From contig NZ_CP137624.1 of assembly GCF_033880585.1 (NCBI RefSeq), positions 3,383,501-3,447,500 of the forward strand: a stretch of 64,000 nucleotides of DNA, read 5' to 3'. Under the pieces are notes generated by a model that saw only the letters and a program-made list of their open reading frames with translations, was not told the DNA's origin and searched no databases. Origin of the DNA: Lysinibacillus louembei (GTDB lineage: Bacteria; Bacillota; Bacilli; Bacillales_A; Planococcaceae). A program made the position numbers and the translations under genes. Each line of letters opens with the position of its first letter. Positions within the stretch are counted from its first letter, which is position 1. Below, in pieces: positions 9,657 through 19,768 of the stretch.

Positions 9657-11756
9657 CTATTTTGGATATTCAATGCGAGAATGGAATGTCCCATTTAATG
9701 TTGTACATAATACATCTTCAATTAATTTTAATTCCTTTAATGAAATATCACATTCATCAAATTGGTCATCCTGTACACGGTCCTGAATAATAGACTGTAT
9801 AAGTTTTTTAATTTTTTCAGCAGTAGGCTCCTTCATTGAACGGACCGCTGCCTCCACACTATCTGCAATGCTAATCACCGCCGCTTCCTTCGTTTGCGGC
9901 TTCGGACCTGGATAACGGAATGCTGACTCATCAACATTCATGCCCTCTTCCTTCGCTTTATAAACGAAAAACTTTAATAAGCTTGTACCATGGTGCTGCA
10001 AAGCAATATCAATAATTTCCTGCGGCATTTTATGCTTGCGCAATAGTGCTGCCCCATCTGTTGTATGCGCAATAATAATATCTGCGCTCGATTGTGGCGG
10101 CAATGTGTCATGTGGATTAATGCCCGACATTTGATTTTCAATAAAGAAAGTAGGTCTTCTCGTCTTGCCAAGGTCATGGTAATAACAGCCGACACGCGCT
10201 AATAGTCCATCAGCACCAATCGCTTCACATGCTGCCTCTGCTAAGTTCGCTACCATAATGCTATGATGATAAGTCCCTGGCGTTTCTGTTAATAGTTTTC
10301 TAAGCAACGGATGGTTCGGATTTGATAGCTCAATTAAGCGCATTGTGGATAAAATACCAAATGCTGACTCAAAGAACGGTAGTAGCCCCATTGTCAACGC
10401 GCCAGAAAGCACTGCTGAAATGACTGCTGCTGTAAAGTAGAAGCCAACCTCTGTTAAACCGTAGCCTGTTTGCGACATTAGTAAATAGAAGCTAATAAAT
10501 AAAATGTTCATAATCGCTAAAATGCCACATGCCTGCAACAAAGCAGAACGCTTTTCAAGGTTGCGCATAAAGTACAACATTGCGAAGCCTCCAAACAAAA
10601 TGTACAAGGCAATATCCATTTGCAACACGGCTGCATAGCCACTATGGAATATAATACCTGCTGATGTTGCCGTCATTACAGTAATAATTGCCGCAATGCG
10701 ATCATCTACAAGCAAGCGAATCAGCATTGTTGCAAGAGCTGTTGGGAATAAAAAGGCAATGATCACATCGAAATTAACTGCCACAATGCTCATTAATTTC
10801 ATCATAACAATGCATAGTGTGTAAACAATTGTTGTCACAAGCAGTTCGTTTCGACGCTTAGCTATCGGTTTTTTTGAGCGATCAAAAACGACGTAAATAA
10901 AGGACATTTGCAGGAAAATTAAAATAAGCAAGCCGAAAACAGGCTTTAATGACTCCTTCGTATCAAGCATGCCTAATAGCTCTAATTGTCGATATACCTC
11001 TCGATCAATGAGTTCACCCTCTTGCACGATAATTTGTCCTTGTAAAATACGCGTTGGCTCCACCATTTCGCGGGCCTGTCGCACACGTAAAGCGGTCTTT
11101 TCCTCATCCAACACTTCCGTTTCAATAATTGCTGCTCGCCCAAGCGTAATCGCTGTGTTGAGGAGTGGTTCCGCGATTGTTGATTGCTGGCGTATTTTAC
11201 TATCAATTTCATTGCGGATTGTTAATATTTGATCTTTACGAAACGGACGATCTAACGCATTTGTGACAATTTGCGCTAAGCTTTCCTTCGTATGAATTAA
11301 TAGCTCCTCATCGATTGTTAACAATGCTTCAAGCTGCGTATTGCTAATGCTTAAGGAATTTTGAGCTTCTGTAATATCCTTCAAGCCCTCTTTTAGCTCT
11401 TCAATCTTTTTTTCTATTGTATCATCTTTTGTTTCTCTTCGTACATCTAGCACAATATCAAAAACGGATGTAACAATGGCTGTCCGATGGTCTGCCACCT
11501 CTTCGTTAAAAACATACACAGGCTCGACAGATTTTTCTGCATTATCACGCTCTCTTTCTGTTTTCACTGTATCTTCTACCGTTTTCACCGAGCGGATTGT
11601 TTCGGGTGCAAGTTGCAGTAATTGTATATCATATGTAATACCTCTTACATTACCTGTCATAAATAGAAATTGAATCGTCGCTGTAATGAAGAGGACTACG
11701 ATTAAAAAATAACGAAATTGAACGATTTGCATTATGTTTTTTAATTGTTTTTTCAT
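9657..11756 (-). CDS. pgpH: Membrane cyclic-di-AMP phosphodiesterase PgpH (7TM-HD)
   Basis: HD-family phosphodiesterase that lowers c-di-AMP. The 699 residues begin with a transmembrane helix (about 14-32), followed by a large extracellular domain (to about residue 265) and a seven-helix region. The cytoplasmic HD domain has [38 protein letters not shown] and ALQHHGTSL as metal and catalytic motifs. The ribosome binding site GGAGGTG and start are clear. A terminator lies between phoH and this gene, so it may have its own promoter in 11757-11859, although none was identified with confidence. Confidence 0.95.
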   Translation of the reverse strand: MKKQLKNIMQIVQFRYFLIVVLFITATIQFLFMTGNVRGITYDIQLLQLAPETIRSVKTVEDTVKTERERDNAEKSVEPVYVFNEEVADHRTAIVTSVFDIVLDVRRETKDDTIEKKIEELKEGLKDITEAQNSLSISNTQLEALLTIDEELLIHTKESLAQIVTNALDRPFRKDQILTIRNEIDSKIRQQSTIAEPLLNTAITLGRAAIIETEVLDEEKTALRVRQAREMVEPTRILQGQIIVQEGELIDREVYRQLELLGMLDTKESLKPVFGLLILIFLQMSFIYVVFDRSKKPIAKRRNELLVTTIVYTLCIVMMKLMSIVAVNFDVIIAFLFPTALATMLIRLLVDDRIAAIITVMTATSAGIIFHSGYAAVLQMDIALYILFGGFAMLYFMRNLEKRSALLQACGILAIMNILFISFYLLMSQTGYGLTEVGFYFTAAVISAVLSGALTMGLLPFFESAFGILSTMRLIELSNPNHPLLRKLLTETPGTYHHSIMVANLAEAACEAIGADGLLARVGCYYHDLGKTRRPTFFIENQMSGINPHDTLPPQSSADIIIAHTTDGAALLRKHKMPQEIIDIALQHHGTSLLKFFVYKAKEEGMNVDESAFRYPGPKPQTKEAAVISIADSVEAAVRSMKEPTAEKIKKLIQSIIQDRVQDDQFDECDISLKELKLIEDVLCTTLNGTFHSRIEYPK

Positions 11757-11859
11757 TGCACACCTCCACTTCTTATTTTACCAATTTTTGAGCGTGATTT
11801 CATGTTTATTTCATGTCATTTTCGTGGACTAGGAAAAATGCTTTATTGAATAGCAACAA

Positions 11860-11896
11860 AGGCTGCTTGAAAAGTATAGCTCTTTTCAAACAGCCT
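11860..11896 (-). terminator. Terminator after phoH
   Basis: Long inverted repeat AGGCTG-N-TTGAAAAG / CTTTTCAA-N-CAGCCT with one mismatch and a 7-base loop. The minus-strand tail is TTTGTT, a weak T run. Confidence 0.7.
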
Positions 11897-11905
11897 CCAT
11901 GTTCA

Positions 11906-12865
11906 CTATAGCTCTTGTTCTGAGTATGCTTGGATTACTTTTGCTACAAGTGGGTGACGCACGACATCGCCCTGCTCAAGAATTTGGAAATGAATATCCT
12001 TCACATATTTCAATGTGCGCTCTGCGATAATCAAACCTGATTCTGTATTTTTCGGCAAGTCAATTTGTGTTTTATCACCTGTAATGACCATTTTCGATCC
12101 GAAGCCTAAACGCGTTAAAAACATTTTCATTTGTTGATGTGTTGTATTTTGCGCCTCGTCTAAAATAACGAATGCATCATCCAACGTACGACCACGCATA
12201 TAGGCTAACGGTGCGATTTCGATTGTCCCGCGCTCGATTAAACGCTGCGTTTGCTCCACGCCATAAATATCATGTAGTGCATCGTACAGTGGGCGCAAGT
12301 ACGGATCGACCTTCTCTTTTAAATCCCCTGGTAAAAAGCCTAGTGATTCACCCGCTTCTACAGCAGGTCGCGTTAAAATAATGCGCTTCACATGCCCATT
12401 TTTTAATGCCTGTGTTGCCATCACGACCGCCAAATACGTTTTACCTGTACCCGCAGGACCGATGCCAAAAATTAAATCACGATGGCGGATGGCACGTATA
12501 TACTCACGCTGCCCAATCGTTTTTGCACGAATCGGCTTACCTTTCGTATTGCGTGCAATCTCTTCCTCATAAAGTGCAGGGAAGTATTCAATCGTTCCTT
12601 TATTAGCCATTTCAATCGCTGTCGACACATCACGTTGGTCAACGTTAATATTTTTTCGAATAACTTGCAATAAAGCATATAAAACAGATGTCGCCTGCTC
12701 CTTCTTTGCTTCATTATCACCTGCGATTTGCACAACTTCTCCACGTGTAATCACTTGTACATTATACGTTTCTTCAATTAATTTAATATTTGCATCCGAC
12801 ATGCCTAATAGCATCACGGCTTCATTCGGATTATCTAGCTGTAACTGTGAAATTTTTTCTGACAT
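11906..12865 (-). CDS. phoH: PhoH-family ATPase
   Basis: PhoH-like ATPase with a superfamily-1 helicase-type core, 319 residues. Walker A is GIGPAGTGKT, Walker B is FVILDEAQN, and VITGDKTQIDLP is the sensor motif. An N-terminal KH-like part precedes the ATPase core. The family is linked to RNA metabolism and ribosome maturation together with YbeY, which is close by. It is 11 bases after yqfD and has ribosome binding site AAGGAG. Confidence 0.93.
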   Translation of the reverse strand: MSEKISQLQLDNPNEAVMLLGMSDANIKLIEETYNVQVITRGEVVQIAGDNEAKKEQATSVLYALLQVIRKNINVDQRDVSTAIEMANKGTIEYFPALYEEEIARNTKGKPIRAKTIGQREYIRAIRHRDLIFGIGPAGTGKTYLAVVMATQALKNGHVKRIILTRPAVEAGESLGFLPGDLKEKVDPYLRPLYDALHDIYGVEQTQRLIERGTIEIAPLAYMRGRTLDDAFVILDEAQNTTHQQMKMFLTRLGFGSKMVITGDKTQIDLPKNTESGLIIAERTLKYVKDIHFQILEQGDVVRHPLVAKVIQAYSEQEL

Positions 12866-12876
12866 TCCAACGCTCC

Positions 12877-13974
12877 TTAATGAATAGGATAAGGTTTTGC
12901 AATATTTTCATTTATTAAATAAAGAACCTTCCCCTTTACTTTACCACCTTCAAATTGAATGTGTAAAAGGTTTTCTTTCTTAATTCTACTTTTCATTGGC
13001 AATGATTGACTCATTTTTTCATGCAGCAATGGCAAAATACGTGATTCAATATGTTCCTCTGTCAATGTTTCAACAACTTTTTTTCTTGTCTCTACCTTTA
13101 CGACACGCACATAACGCGCTAGCCACTTAGGCAATGCCAGCGATTTTACTTCGGTTGGTAGTCCGTCCTTCGCAAAAGCAATATGCCATGCTTCCTCTGT
13201 CACGACTTCATATTGCACTTTTTGCGGAATAACAAAATCACTTTCAAGCCAATAATCGGCATAGACATCCCCAACTGCACCAATTAACAGCTGCTTCTCT
13301 CCTACGACCATAAGTCCGGATACGAGCGTATCTCCTTTATAGACAGTCATATTTGGCGTTACTTTGCGTTCACCACTTTTTATATCAAAGTGTGTAATCA
13401 CACCGCTGTTTCTCGCAATGAGATGATAGTAGTCATCTTTATTTTCCTGCACTTCATTTTTTGGTGCTAGCTGTGGCTGAATCGTCATTTTACTGCCTAC
13501 TTTTGCGACGTGCACCCACGAATATTCACGAAACTTTTGCATAATAAGCTCCCGCACCTCTTGGTCTGCTGGTAAACGATTTTTTAAAATAGGTGCAGCA
13601 AACTCCTCCTGCACTAAGCTTTCAATGGCAAGCTTCTCCTCAGGTGTTGTTGCTTGTATGTCAATTTCCCAAATCCAATAATTGCAAAATATCGGTATTA
13701 GCCAAAGACAAAGCAAGCTAATTAGCGTGATGAAACGTCTTGGCAGAAGCTCGTCTGTTGTTAAATAATCTAGCTTTACTTTGACGCCATATTTGCTGCG
13801 AGCTTTGCGCAATATGCTAATATGCTGTCGGGCTATCTCAAATTGTAGCGCATCCTTCGTTGTTCGCACATGATGAATGGCGATATGATGGCTATGTAAA
13901 TATTGTAGTAAATCATTTGTTTTTGGATTTTTCGCCACCGATACACGAACGCGTCGATAATCGATTTTATGCAT
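12877..13974 (-). CDS. yqfD: Sporulation protein YqfD
   Basis: Membrane protein of the YqfD family, associated with sporulation. One clear transmembrane helix lies near residues 75-95 (ITLISLLCLWLIPIFC), followed by a large outside domain. Start choice is uncertain: ATG 13974 overlaps the yqfC stop (ATGCATAA) and gives 365 residues with a family-like beginning. ATG 14025 would give 382 residues but overlaps yqfC by 59 bases and has no better ribosome binding site. Family length is near 390. Confidence 0.88.
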   Translation of the reverse strand: MHKIDYRRVRVSVAKNPKTNDLLQYLHSHHIAIHHVRTTKDALQFEIARQHISILRKARSKYGVKVKLDYLTTDELLPRRFITLISLLCLWLIPIFCNYWIWEIDIQATTPEEKLAIESLVQEEFAAPILKNRLPADQEVRELIMQKFREYSWVHVAKVGSKMTIQPQLAPKNEVQENKDDYYHLIARNSGVITHFDIKSGERKVTPNMTVYKGDTLVSGLMVVGEKQLLIGAVGDVYADYWLESDFVIPQKVQYEVVTEEAWHIAFAKDGLPTEVKSLALPKWLARYVRVVKVETRKKVVETLTEEHIESRILPLLHEKMSQSLPMKSRIKKENLLHIQFEGGKVKGKVLYLINENIAKPYPIH

Positions 13975-14200
13975 GTTTTTCAATTTGTAGTGCATGTAAT
14001 TTTTCACAGGAAACGGTGAAGCCATTTGTCGCTAAAACCGTTACAATAATGCGTTCTCCCATAATATGCACGACATAATCTTCAATCATACATGAGCAGC
14101 TCGCCTCTGATGCAGCTAAAATGCGATAGTTGCCCTGCCATTTAAATAATTGAAAATTGGTCATTTCAAATATAGCAGCCATTTGAAATAATTTTTTCAT
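13967..14200 (-). CDS. yqfC: Sporulation protein YqfC (YabP/YqfC family)
   Basis: Small YabP/YqfC-family protein of 77 residues, with the beta-rich pattern ASCSCMIEDYVVHIMGERI in its middle. It always neighbours yqfD in sporulating Firmicutes. The start is ATG 14200, eight bases after ribosome binding site GGGAGG; an upstream ATG at 14233 has no such site. The sequence is rather diverged, with extra cysteines (SCSC, SCEK). Confidence 0.82.
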   Translation of the reverse strand: MKKLFQMAAIFEMTNFQLFKWQGNYRILAASEASCSCMIEDYVVHIMGERIIVTVLATNGFTVSCEKLHALQIEKHA

Positions 14201-14257
14201 AAAAACAGCCTCCCTTTCTCGTACTATATGCATTAGAAAAAGGAGGCATGTATAAGT

Positions 14258-14719
14258 TTAACGTACTTGACGCTGTTTTGCTTTTGGTGGACCTAAAATT
14301 TCTGCAGCAACAATCGCTTGCACGAGCGCTTTTTTCGTTGTTGGTGGTGTGAATACAGCTGCTTCACGCTCCTTCATCTGCACAACGCGTGTTGACTTTT
14401 CAATATTTGGTCGCGTTGTTATTGGCTTTTGAGCTTCTTTCGGGAGTTCTACCTTTTCCACTACAGCTCGCTCCACTTGCACAGGCTTAGGCGCTTCCCA
14501 TTGCTGCTGTACCTCCGCCTTTTTTTGCTCAAGCTGCCCAAAAATTTCATTAGCGAAATCCTCTAGAGATCGAGCTTGCTTTGGTTTAGGCTGACGCTGC
14601 TCCTGTTGAGATTGTGATTGATTAAATGGTGGCATGCTTTTCGTGTTTTTAGACTTCTCCTTTTTACCAAATAAAGAGGAGATAATCGCAATAACCGCAA
14701 AAATAATTAACGATTCCAT
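14258..14719 (-). CDS. Hypothetical membrane-anchored protein at the yqfB position
   Basis: Protein of 153 residues with no assigned function. An N-terminal hydrophobic helix (residues 3-16) is followed by a KKEKSK stop-transfer stretch and a charged, Gln/Pro-rich low-complexity region (about 25-120). A conserved-looking end reads LVQAIVAAEILGPPKAK. It stands where B. subtilis has yqfB, downstream of floA, but is much longer and not obviously homologous. Ribosome binding site GGGAGG. It probably shares the floA transcript, hinting at a membrane-associated role (inference). Confidence 0.75.
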   Translation of the reverse strand: MESLIIFAVIAIISSLFGKKEKSKNTKSMPPFNQSQSQQEQRQPKPKQARSLEDFANEIFGQLEQKKAEVQQQWEAPKPVQVERAVVEKVELPKEAQKPITTRPNIEKSTRVVQMKEREAAVFTPPTTKKALVQAIVAAEILGPPKAKQRQVR

Positions 14720-14751
14720 TTAAGCAACCTCCCTTCTAAATGATGCGATAC

Positions 14752-15747
14752 TTATTTATTTTGCGTATTGTCATCATTTGTTGATTTCGCAATAGAATCA
14801 CGCATCATCGTATCCGCTTGAATGTTTTTATAGTTCATATAATCCATAATACCAAGATTGCCTGAGCGTAAAGCTTCCGCCATTGCCATTGGTACTTCCG
14901 CCTCTGCTTCAACAACTTTCGCCTTCATCTCTTGAACTTTCGCAACCATTTCCTGCTCTGTTGCTACTGCCATCGCACGACGTTCCTCAGCTTTTGCCTG
15001 TGCAATGTTTTTATCTGCCTGTGCCTGCTCAATTTGTAGCTCTGCACCAATATTTTTACCAACATCTACATCTGCAATATCAATGGATAAAATTTCGAAC
15101 GCTGTACCTGAGTCTAAGCCTTTGGATAACACTGTTTGTGAAATTAAATCTGGGTTTTCTAATACAACTGAGTGTGATTTAGAGGAACCAATTGTCGAGA
15201 CAATCCCCTCACCAACACGTGCAATAATTGTATCCTCGCCTGCACCACCGACTAAGCGGTCTAAGTTTGTACGTACTGTAATACGTGCTTTCGCTTTTAC
15301 TTCAATCCCGTTAATTGCTACACCTGCAATAAATGGCGTTTCAATTACTTTTGGGTTAACCGACATTTGTACTGCCTCTAATACGTCACGACCTGCTAAA
15401 TCGATTGCAGCCGCACGCTCAAATGATAATTCAATATTAGCTCGGTGTGCAGCGATTAATGCGTTGACTACGCGGTCTACGTTACCACCTGCTAAATAAT
15501 GTGATTCTAATTGATTAATCGTTACTTCAATTCCCGCCTTATGCGCCTTAATTAAAGGGTTAACAATGCGCGATGGAATTACCCGACGTAAGCGCATCCC
15601 GATTAATGTGAAAATACTTACACGAACACCTGCTGCTAATGCACTAATCCACAACGTTACTGGAACGAATGTGAAGAAGATTGCTAAAACGATAAAAATA
15701 GCAATGATAATAATTGTTAAACCAACTACTCCTGCTGTTTCAAACAT
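14752..15747 (-). CDS. floA: Flotillin-like protein FloA
   Basis: Membrane scaffold protein of bacterial functional membrane microdomains, 331 residues. It has an N-terminal membrane hairpin (about residues 7-45), a PHB/SPFH-like domain, and a long Ala/Glu-rich coiled coil (about 225-290, repeated Q-A-KAEE patterns). The sequence matches the FloA/YqfA family throughout. It is one base from the NfeD protein gene upstream and both appear to be served by a sigma-W-type promoter at 17112-17137. Confidence 0.95.
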   Translation of the reverse strand: MFETAGVVGLTIIIIAIFIVLAIFFTFVPVTLWISALAAGVRVSIFTLIGMRLRRVIPSRIVNPLIKAHKAGIEVTINQLESHYLAGGNVDRVVNALIAAHRANIELSFERAAAIDLAGRDVLEAVQMSVNPKVIETPFIAGVAINGIEVKAKARITVRTNLDRLVGGAGEDTIIARVGEGIVSTIGSSKSHSVVLENPDLISQTVLSKGLDSGTAFEILSIDIADVDVGKNIGAELQIEQAQADKNIAQAKAEERRAMAVATEQEMVAKVQEMKAKVVEAEAEVPMAMAEALRSGNLGIMDYMNYKNIQADTMMRDSIAKSTNDDNTQNK

Positions 15748-15748
15748 A

Positions 15749-17074
15749 CTATAACTCCTCCATTTCTTCTATTGCTCGCACAACAATGCGTGAGCCTTCT
15801 ACCTTAATAATTTCTACTTGCTTACCAGCATCAATATAACTGCCATCTGACACAGCATCAATGCGCTCTCCATCAACGGAAACAACACCTGCTGGTCTAA
15901 ATGGCGTCATCGTTTTCCCTTTTTTGCCAATAAGCTCAATTCGATTGACGTTGGATACATAGCCTTCCTCCGTCGTCGTTGCATCCTTTAACACAAGCTT
16001 GTTAAACATATGCAACTTTTTGCCAAAGAATTTCATAAGAATCACCATTCCTACAACTGCGATGAACATCGCAATTAAAATTGAATAGCCCATTTGGACA
16101 AAATTAGCGCCTGCTAAAAGCAAGCTTAATATAACTAGTGCACCACCTATAATGCCGACAATGCCACCTGGGACGAAAAATTCTGCAATGATTAGAATGA
16201 TACCAATAAACAGTAATAATATTGATTCATACCCTGCAAATCCCGCAATTAAATGTCCAAAGAAGAATAGCCCAAGTGCCGATAAGCCCATAATGCCAGA
16301 AACCCCGAAGCCTGGTGAATATAGCTCAATAACTAAGCCGAGGCTGGCAATCGATAATAAAATCGGGATAACGATTGGATTCGTCACAATGCGCGTAATG
16401 TGCTCCGCAATTGTTGGCTCCATATCAATGATTTTGCTACCTGCTAAATTCTCCATTGCCAATACGTCCTGCAAGTTTTTCACTGTGCCATTGGAGTAAT
16501 CCACTGCCAATGCTTCTGTTGCAGATAACGTTAAGTAGTCGCCTATTGGTGCTCGGTATTCACTCATATCAATGGATGGATCAGCCATCGCTTGCGCAAA
16601 TTGCGAATCACGTCCTGTGCTTTCTGCCGCAGCCATCATTTGCGCAGTCCAAGCGCTTTGTGCCTTAAGCTCCGCTGCATTGCCAGCCCCATCCACAACA
16701 CCTGCTGCACCGATTGTCGCATCTGGTGTCATATAAATTTTATCTGCATTCAATGCGATAAATGCTCCTGCTGAATGCGCTTTCGTATTGATAAAGGCAA
16801 TGACAGGTATATCGGATTGCTTGATGATTTTTGCGATATTATCTGCTGCATCTGTGAAGCCACCGGGAGTATGTATTTCAAGCACGATTGCTTCCGCTCC
16901 ATGACTTTCTGCATCCTGAAATGCACGTTGTAAAAATGCTTCTAACCCTTTTTCTACATTATTTTCAATCGGTACATGGTAAACTTTGCTTTCGGCAAAT
17001 GCTTGTGTAGGAAAAGCTAAGGCAATGGATAGCATCAGCAAGAAGAGCCAACTAAGTATTCTCATCCTTTTCAT
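15749..17074 (-). CDS. yqeZ: NfeD-family membrane protease YqeZ
   Basis: Long-form NfeD protein of 441 residues, the usual partner of FloA. An N-terminal signal peptide (cleavage near AFA-ES) precedes a ClpP-like serine protease domain with the nucleophile in [10 protein letters not shown] and the following TIGAAG. Four to five membrane helices lie at about 232-345, and a C-terminal OB-fold NfeD domain at about 375-441. The ribosome binding site GGGGAG precedes ATG 17074. Confidence 0.93.
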   Translation of the reverse strand: MKRMRILSWLFLLMLSIALAFPTQAFAESKVYHVPIENNVEKGLEAFLQRAFQDAESHGAEAIVLEIHTPGGFTDAADNIAKIIKQSDIPVIAFINTKAHSAGAFIALNADKIYMTPDATIGAAGVVDGAGNAAELKAQSAWTAQMMAAAESTGRDSQFAQAMADPSIDMSEYRAPIGDYLTLSATEALAVDYSNGTVKNLQDVLAMENLAGSKIIDMEPTIAEHITRIVTNPIVIPILLSIASLGLVIELYSPGFGVSGIMGLSALGLFFFGHLIAGFAGYESILLLFIGIILIIAEFFVPGGIVGIIGGALVILSLLLAGANFVQMGYSILIAMFIAVVGMVILMKFFGKKLHMFNKLVLKDATTTEEGYVSNVNRIELIGKKGKTMTPFRPAGVVSVDGERIDAVSDGSYIDAGKQVEIIKVEGSRIVVRAIEEMEEL

Positions 17075-17111
17075 CTCGTCTCCCCTTTCTATAAATTCGA
17101 TTACCTGTTTA

Positions 17112-17137
17112 TACGAAGCAAATGTCTAAAAGTTTCA
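17112..17137 (-). promoter_or_regulatory. Sigma-W-type promoter for yqeZ-floA
   Basis: On the minus strand the -35 TGAAAC (17137-17132) and -10 CGTA (17115-17112) are separated by exactly 16 bases, the sigma-W consensus. The site lies 38 bases before the yqeZ start. In B. subtilis the yqeZ-yqfA-yqfB operon is known to be under sigma-W, so the match is functional rather than chance. Confidence 0.85.
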
Positions 17138-17220
17138 AAAAAAGTATAAAAACTTTTCTTGCACTTTAAAGTATAGCCTATTTATTTGTGTAACAATAAT
17201 GATATGCTGACAAACAACAG

Positions 17221-17261
17221 AAAAAGCAGTGAAGAAATAAAAATTTTCCTCACTGCTTTTT
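17221..17261 (-). terminator. Terminator after the BMC operon (mdh end)
   Basis: Inverted repeat AAAAAGCAGTGA / TCACTGCTTTTT with a 17-base loop, two bases after the mdh stop. It separates the eut locus from the yqeZ promoter. Confidence 0.85.
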
Positions 17262-17262
17262 A

Positions 17263-18207
17263 TTAAATATTACGGCAAATTTCAATGACTTGCTGTACCG
17301 CTTGCGCGGAATGCTGTAGCGCTTGCTTTTCCTCTGCTGTTAGCTGTAATTCAATGACAGACTCAATGCCGTTACCACCTAATATCGTTGGTACGCCTAA
17401 AAATAAATCATTATAGCCGTACTCGCCCTCTAATAAAGCAATTGATGGGATGATTTTACGCTGGTCTTTCATAATGATTTCCACCATCTGTGCACAGGCT
17501 GCTGCCGGTGCATAGTAGGCGCTACCATTGCCAAGAAGACCAACGATTTCACCGCCACCTTTGCGCGTGCGCTCAACGATTTGCTCTAGTCGTTGCTGAG
17601 GAATAAGCTTTTCTAAAGGAATACCGCCTGCATAGGAATAGCGGATTAATGGAACCATTTCGTCTCCATGTCCACCTAATACGAAGCCTGATACGTCCTC
17701 AGGCGCAATCTGTAATTCCTGTGCGACAAACGTATTGAAGCGTGCTGTATCTAATACACCTGACTGACCAATGACACGGTTTTTCGGAAAGCCTGTTTCC
17801 TTATAGCACACATATGTCATGGCATCTACTGGATTGCTTAAAATCAGCACAATGCTATCCGGTGCATACCTTTTAATTTGCGCAGATACTTGCTTAATAA
17901 TATTGGCATTTGTCGTTACTAAATCATCGCGACTCATCCCTGGCTTACGAGGAATACCTGCTGTAATCACCACGATACTAGCGCCTGCAATGTCTTCGTA
18001 ATTGCTAGTCCCTTTTACAGAAACATTAAACTTCTCAATTGGACCTGTTTGCAATAAATCCAGCGCCTTCCCTTTTGTTGGGTTTTCTGCATCTGGAATA
18101 TCAAGTAGCACAACATCGCCTAGCTCCTTTTGCGCTAAAAATAAGCTCAGTGTTGCCCCTGTATGCCCTGCACCAATAACTGCAATTTTATGCTTTTGAA
18201 ATGACAT
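17263..18207 (-). CDS. Malate dehydrogenase paralogue encoded in the BMC operon
   Basis: NAD-dependent dehydrogenase of 314 residues. The sequence is malate-dehydrogenase type: nucleotide loop GAGHTGAT, the substrate-specificity Arg in [13 protein letters not shown] (LDH would have Gln), catalytic His in [11 protein letters not shown]. It resembles housekeeping Bacillus Mdh over its whole length. Here it is the last gene of the ethanolamine microcompartment operon, its ATG overlapping the BMC-H stop (TAATG). No encapsulation peptide is obvious. It may recycle NADH made by EutE in place of the absent alcohol dehydrogenase EutG; this is inference. It could also be the cell's only Mdh. Confidence 0.85.
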   Translation of the reverse strand: MSFQKHKIAVIGAGHTGATLSLFLAQKELGDVVLLDIPDAENPTKGKALDLLQTGPIEKFNVSVKGTSNYEDIAGASIVVITAGIPRKPGMSRDDLVTTNANIIKQVSAQIKRYAPDSIVLILSNPVDAMTYVCYKETGFPKNRVIGQSGVLDTARFNTFVAQELQIAPEDVSGFVLGGHGDEMVPLIRYSYAGGIPLEKLIPQQRLEQIVERTRKGGGEIVGLLGNGSAYYAPAAACAQMVEIIMKDQRKIIPSIALLEGEYGYNDLFLGVPTILGGNGIESVIELQLTAEEKQALQHSAQAVQQVIEICRNI

Positions 18208-18560
18208 TATGCTTCACCGCCACTTTCTGTTGGAGCTGTTTCTGTCACTTTCTTTCCACGTGCTGGAGCTGGCTTTTTCTTTGGTGGCTCTTGGCCTTTA
18301 ATCATTTGATAGACATCGCCATCAGGTCGAGGAATAACATGTGCGGATAATAATTCACCTACACGTGTCGCCGCCGCTTTCCCTGCCTCAACTGCTGCTT
18401 GTACAGAGCCAACATCGCCTTGAACAACGACCGTCACAATACCACCATCTACAAACTCCTGCTTCACAATTGTTACATCGGAAGCTTTAATCATTGCATC
18501 TGCTGCTTCGATAGAGCCTACTAGCCCTTTTGTTTCAATCATACCGATTGCACTACTCAT
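18207..18560 (-). CDS. BMC-H shell protein with basic C-terminal tail
   Basis: Hexameric microcompartment shell protein of 117 residues. Residues 1-88 are a standard BMC domain ([40 protein letters not shown]). The last 30 residues form a Lys/Pro/Ala-rich tail ([13 protein letters not shown]) absent from the other BMC-H of the locus. The start is ATG 18560 after ribosome binding site GAGGTGAAG; a GTG three codons upstream lies in that site. It overlaps eutN by eight bases and mdh by one. Confidence 0.92.
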   Translation of the reverse strand: MSSAIGMIETKGLVGSIEAADAMIKASDVTIVKQEFVDGGIVTVVVQGDVGSVQAAVEAGKAAATRVGELLSAHVIPRPDGDVYQMIKGQEPPKKKPAPARGKKVTETAPTESGGEA

Positions 18561-18837
18561 CGTCTTCACCTCGCATTACTTCTGTAGAATCTATAATTCC
18601 TATGATGACCGCATCAATTGGTAGCGGATTATCCTTCATAATATAGCGTGAAGATCCACCACTTGTAACTAGAACGTCATCGCCTATCCCTGCACCGATA
18701 CGATCGGCAGCAACAAGCTCAGTTCGTATCGGCTGTTGATTGGAATCGATTGGTTGAACAATTAATAATTTTAAGCCGTTCAAGCCATCCTCTTTACGAG
18801 TTGCCCAAACATTGCCAATCACTCTTCCCATCTGCAT
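18553..18837 (-). CDS. eutN: BMC-P pentameric vertex protein EutN
   Basis: EutN/CcmL-type protein of 94 residues forming the pentamers that close the vertices of the microcompartment. It begins MGRVIGNVWATRK after two extra residues and contains DRIGAGIGDDVLVTSGGSSR, both typical of the family. The start is placed at ATG 18837; a GTG three codons upstream overlaps the ribosome binding site GAGGGTG. Confidence 0.92.
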   Translation of the reverse strand: MQMGRVIGNVWATRKEDGLNGLKLLIVQPIDSNQQPIRTELVAADRIGAGIGDDVLVTSGGSSRYIMKDNPLPIDAVIIGIIDSTEVMRGEDDE

Positions 18838-18870
18838 TTGCTTCACCCTCTATTCTGCATTCATGAATTG

Positions 18871-18895
18871 TCAGAATTGTTTGTGTGCCTGGCAC
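18871..18895. repeat. 25-nt palindromic dispersed repeat, copy 2
   Basis: Same sequence and orientation as 6569-6593 except for the central base of GTGCCWGGCAC. It abuts the stop codon of the upstream pduL gene exactly (stop at 18896-18898), just as copy 1 sits on the recO stop. Confidence 0.75.
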
Positions 18896-19756
18896 TCACA
18901 CTATTGTTAATGTTTTATTCAATTCTCGAATTTTATCATGTGCTAATGCTGTCACAATCGTCTTTTTTGATACGACGATTTCTTGCTCTTCAATCGCCGC
19001 TACTTGCACTTGTGAAAGTAGTTTTTTTGTAAAGTGATACACCGATTTTTGCTCAGGTGATGGTATTGTAGGCTGCATGACTGGCTGTGGCGCTTGCTCG
19101 ATAGACTGTGCTTGCACAATTTCAGCGAAAGCCCCTTGCTTAATTAAGCCGGCATTTGCTTCGTCTGTATCAATATGCATCTCTAAGCGATAGCGCTCTG
19201 ATACACGAATAATGACATCTGATAAAATAATTGGTCTTATACCACTTAGCTTTACTTGTACGCTTTGTCCATCTTTTACTTGTAGGCGAGCGCTGTCAGC
19301 TGGCGTCATATGAATATGTGCCTTTGCTACAATAAGCCCTTCCTTCAACACCACACTACCTTTTGGTCCAATTAAGGTGATAGGGCTTGAGCCTTTTACA
19401 TCACCAGAAATGCGAAGTGGTGGTGCTACGCCTAGCTTAATAGCATCTGTGAAGCTAACTTCCACTTGGGATAAAGAGCGTGCTGGTCCTAAAATTCGTA
19501 CTCGCTCAATAGAGCCTTTTGGACCAGCAATAACAACCGTTTCCTCTGCAGCAAATTGACCAGGCTGTGAAAGCTCAAATTTCGGTGTTAGTTGGTAGTT
19601 TTGCCCAAATAGCTGCTCTACCTCTGTTTGTGCTAAGTGAACATGACGTGCTGAGACGCCGACTGGAATTTGATGATCATGCTGAAGGGAAGGCTGATTT
19701 TTCAACACTTGCTGTAGCACTTCTTCTACAATTTTTTGTACTAGGTTCTCTTGCAT
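18896..19756 (-). CDS. pduL: PduL-type phosphate acyltransferase with N-terminal helix and C-terminal extension
   Basis: Phosphotransacylase that converts acyl-CoA and phosphate to acyl-phosphate and recycles CoA in the microcompartment. The 286 residues have a first PduL domain with VGVSARHVHL (metal-binding His) and a second with AKAHIHMTPADS and EMHIDTDEANAG. Residues 1-20 form an amphipathic helix (LVQKIVEEVLQQVL) like an encapsulation peptide. About 85 residues after the PduL core form an extra tail ending in a SKKTIVTALAHDK segment, absent from the neighbouring paralogue. The ATG at 19756 has ribosome binding site GGAGGAGG. Confidence 0.88.
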   Translation of the reverse strand: MQENLVQKIVEEVLQQVLKNQPSLQHDHQIPVGVSARHVHLAQTEVEQLFGQNYQLTPKFELSQPGQFAAEETVVIAGPKGSIERVRILGPARSLSQVEVSFTDAIKLGVAPPLRISGDVKGSSPITLIGPKGSVVLKEGLIVAKAHIHMTPADSARLQVKDGQSVQVKLSGIRPIILSDVIIRVSERYRLEMHIDTDEANAGLIKQGAFAEIVQAQSIEQAPQPVMQPTIPSPEQKSVYHFTKKLLSQVQVAAIEEQEIVVSKKTIVTALAHDKIRELNKTLTIV

Positions 19757-19768
19757 CAAACCTCCTCC

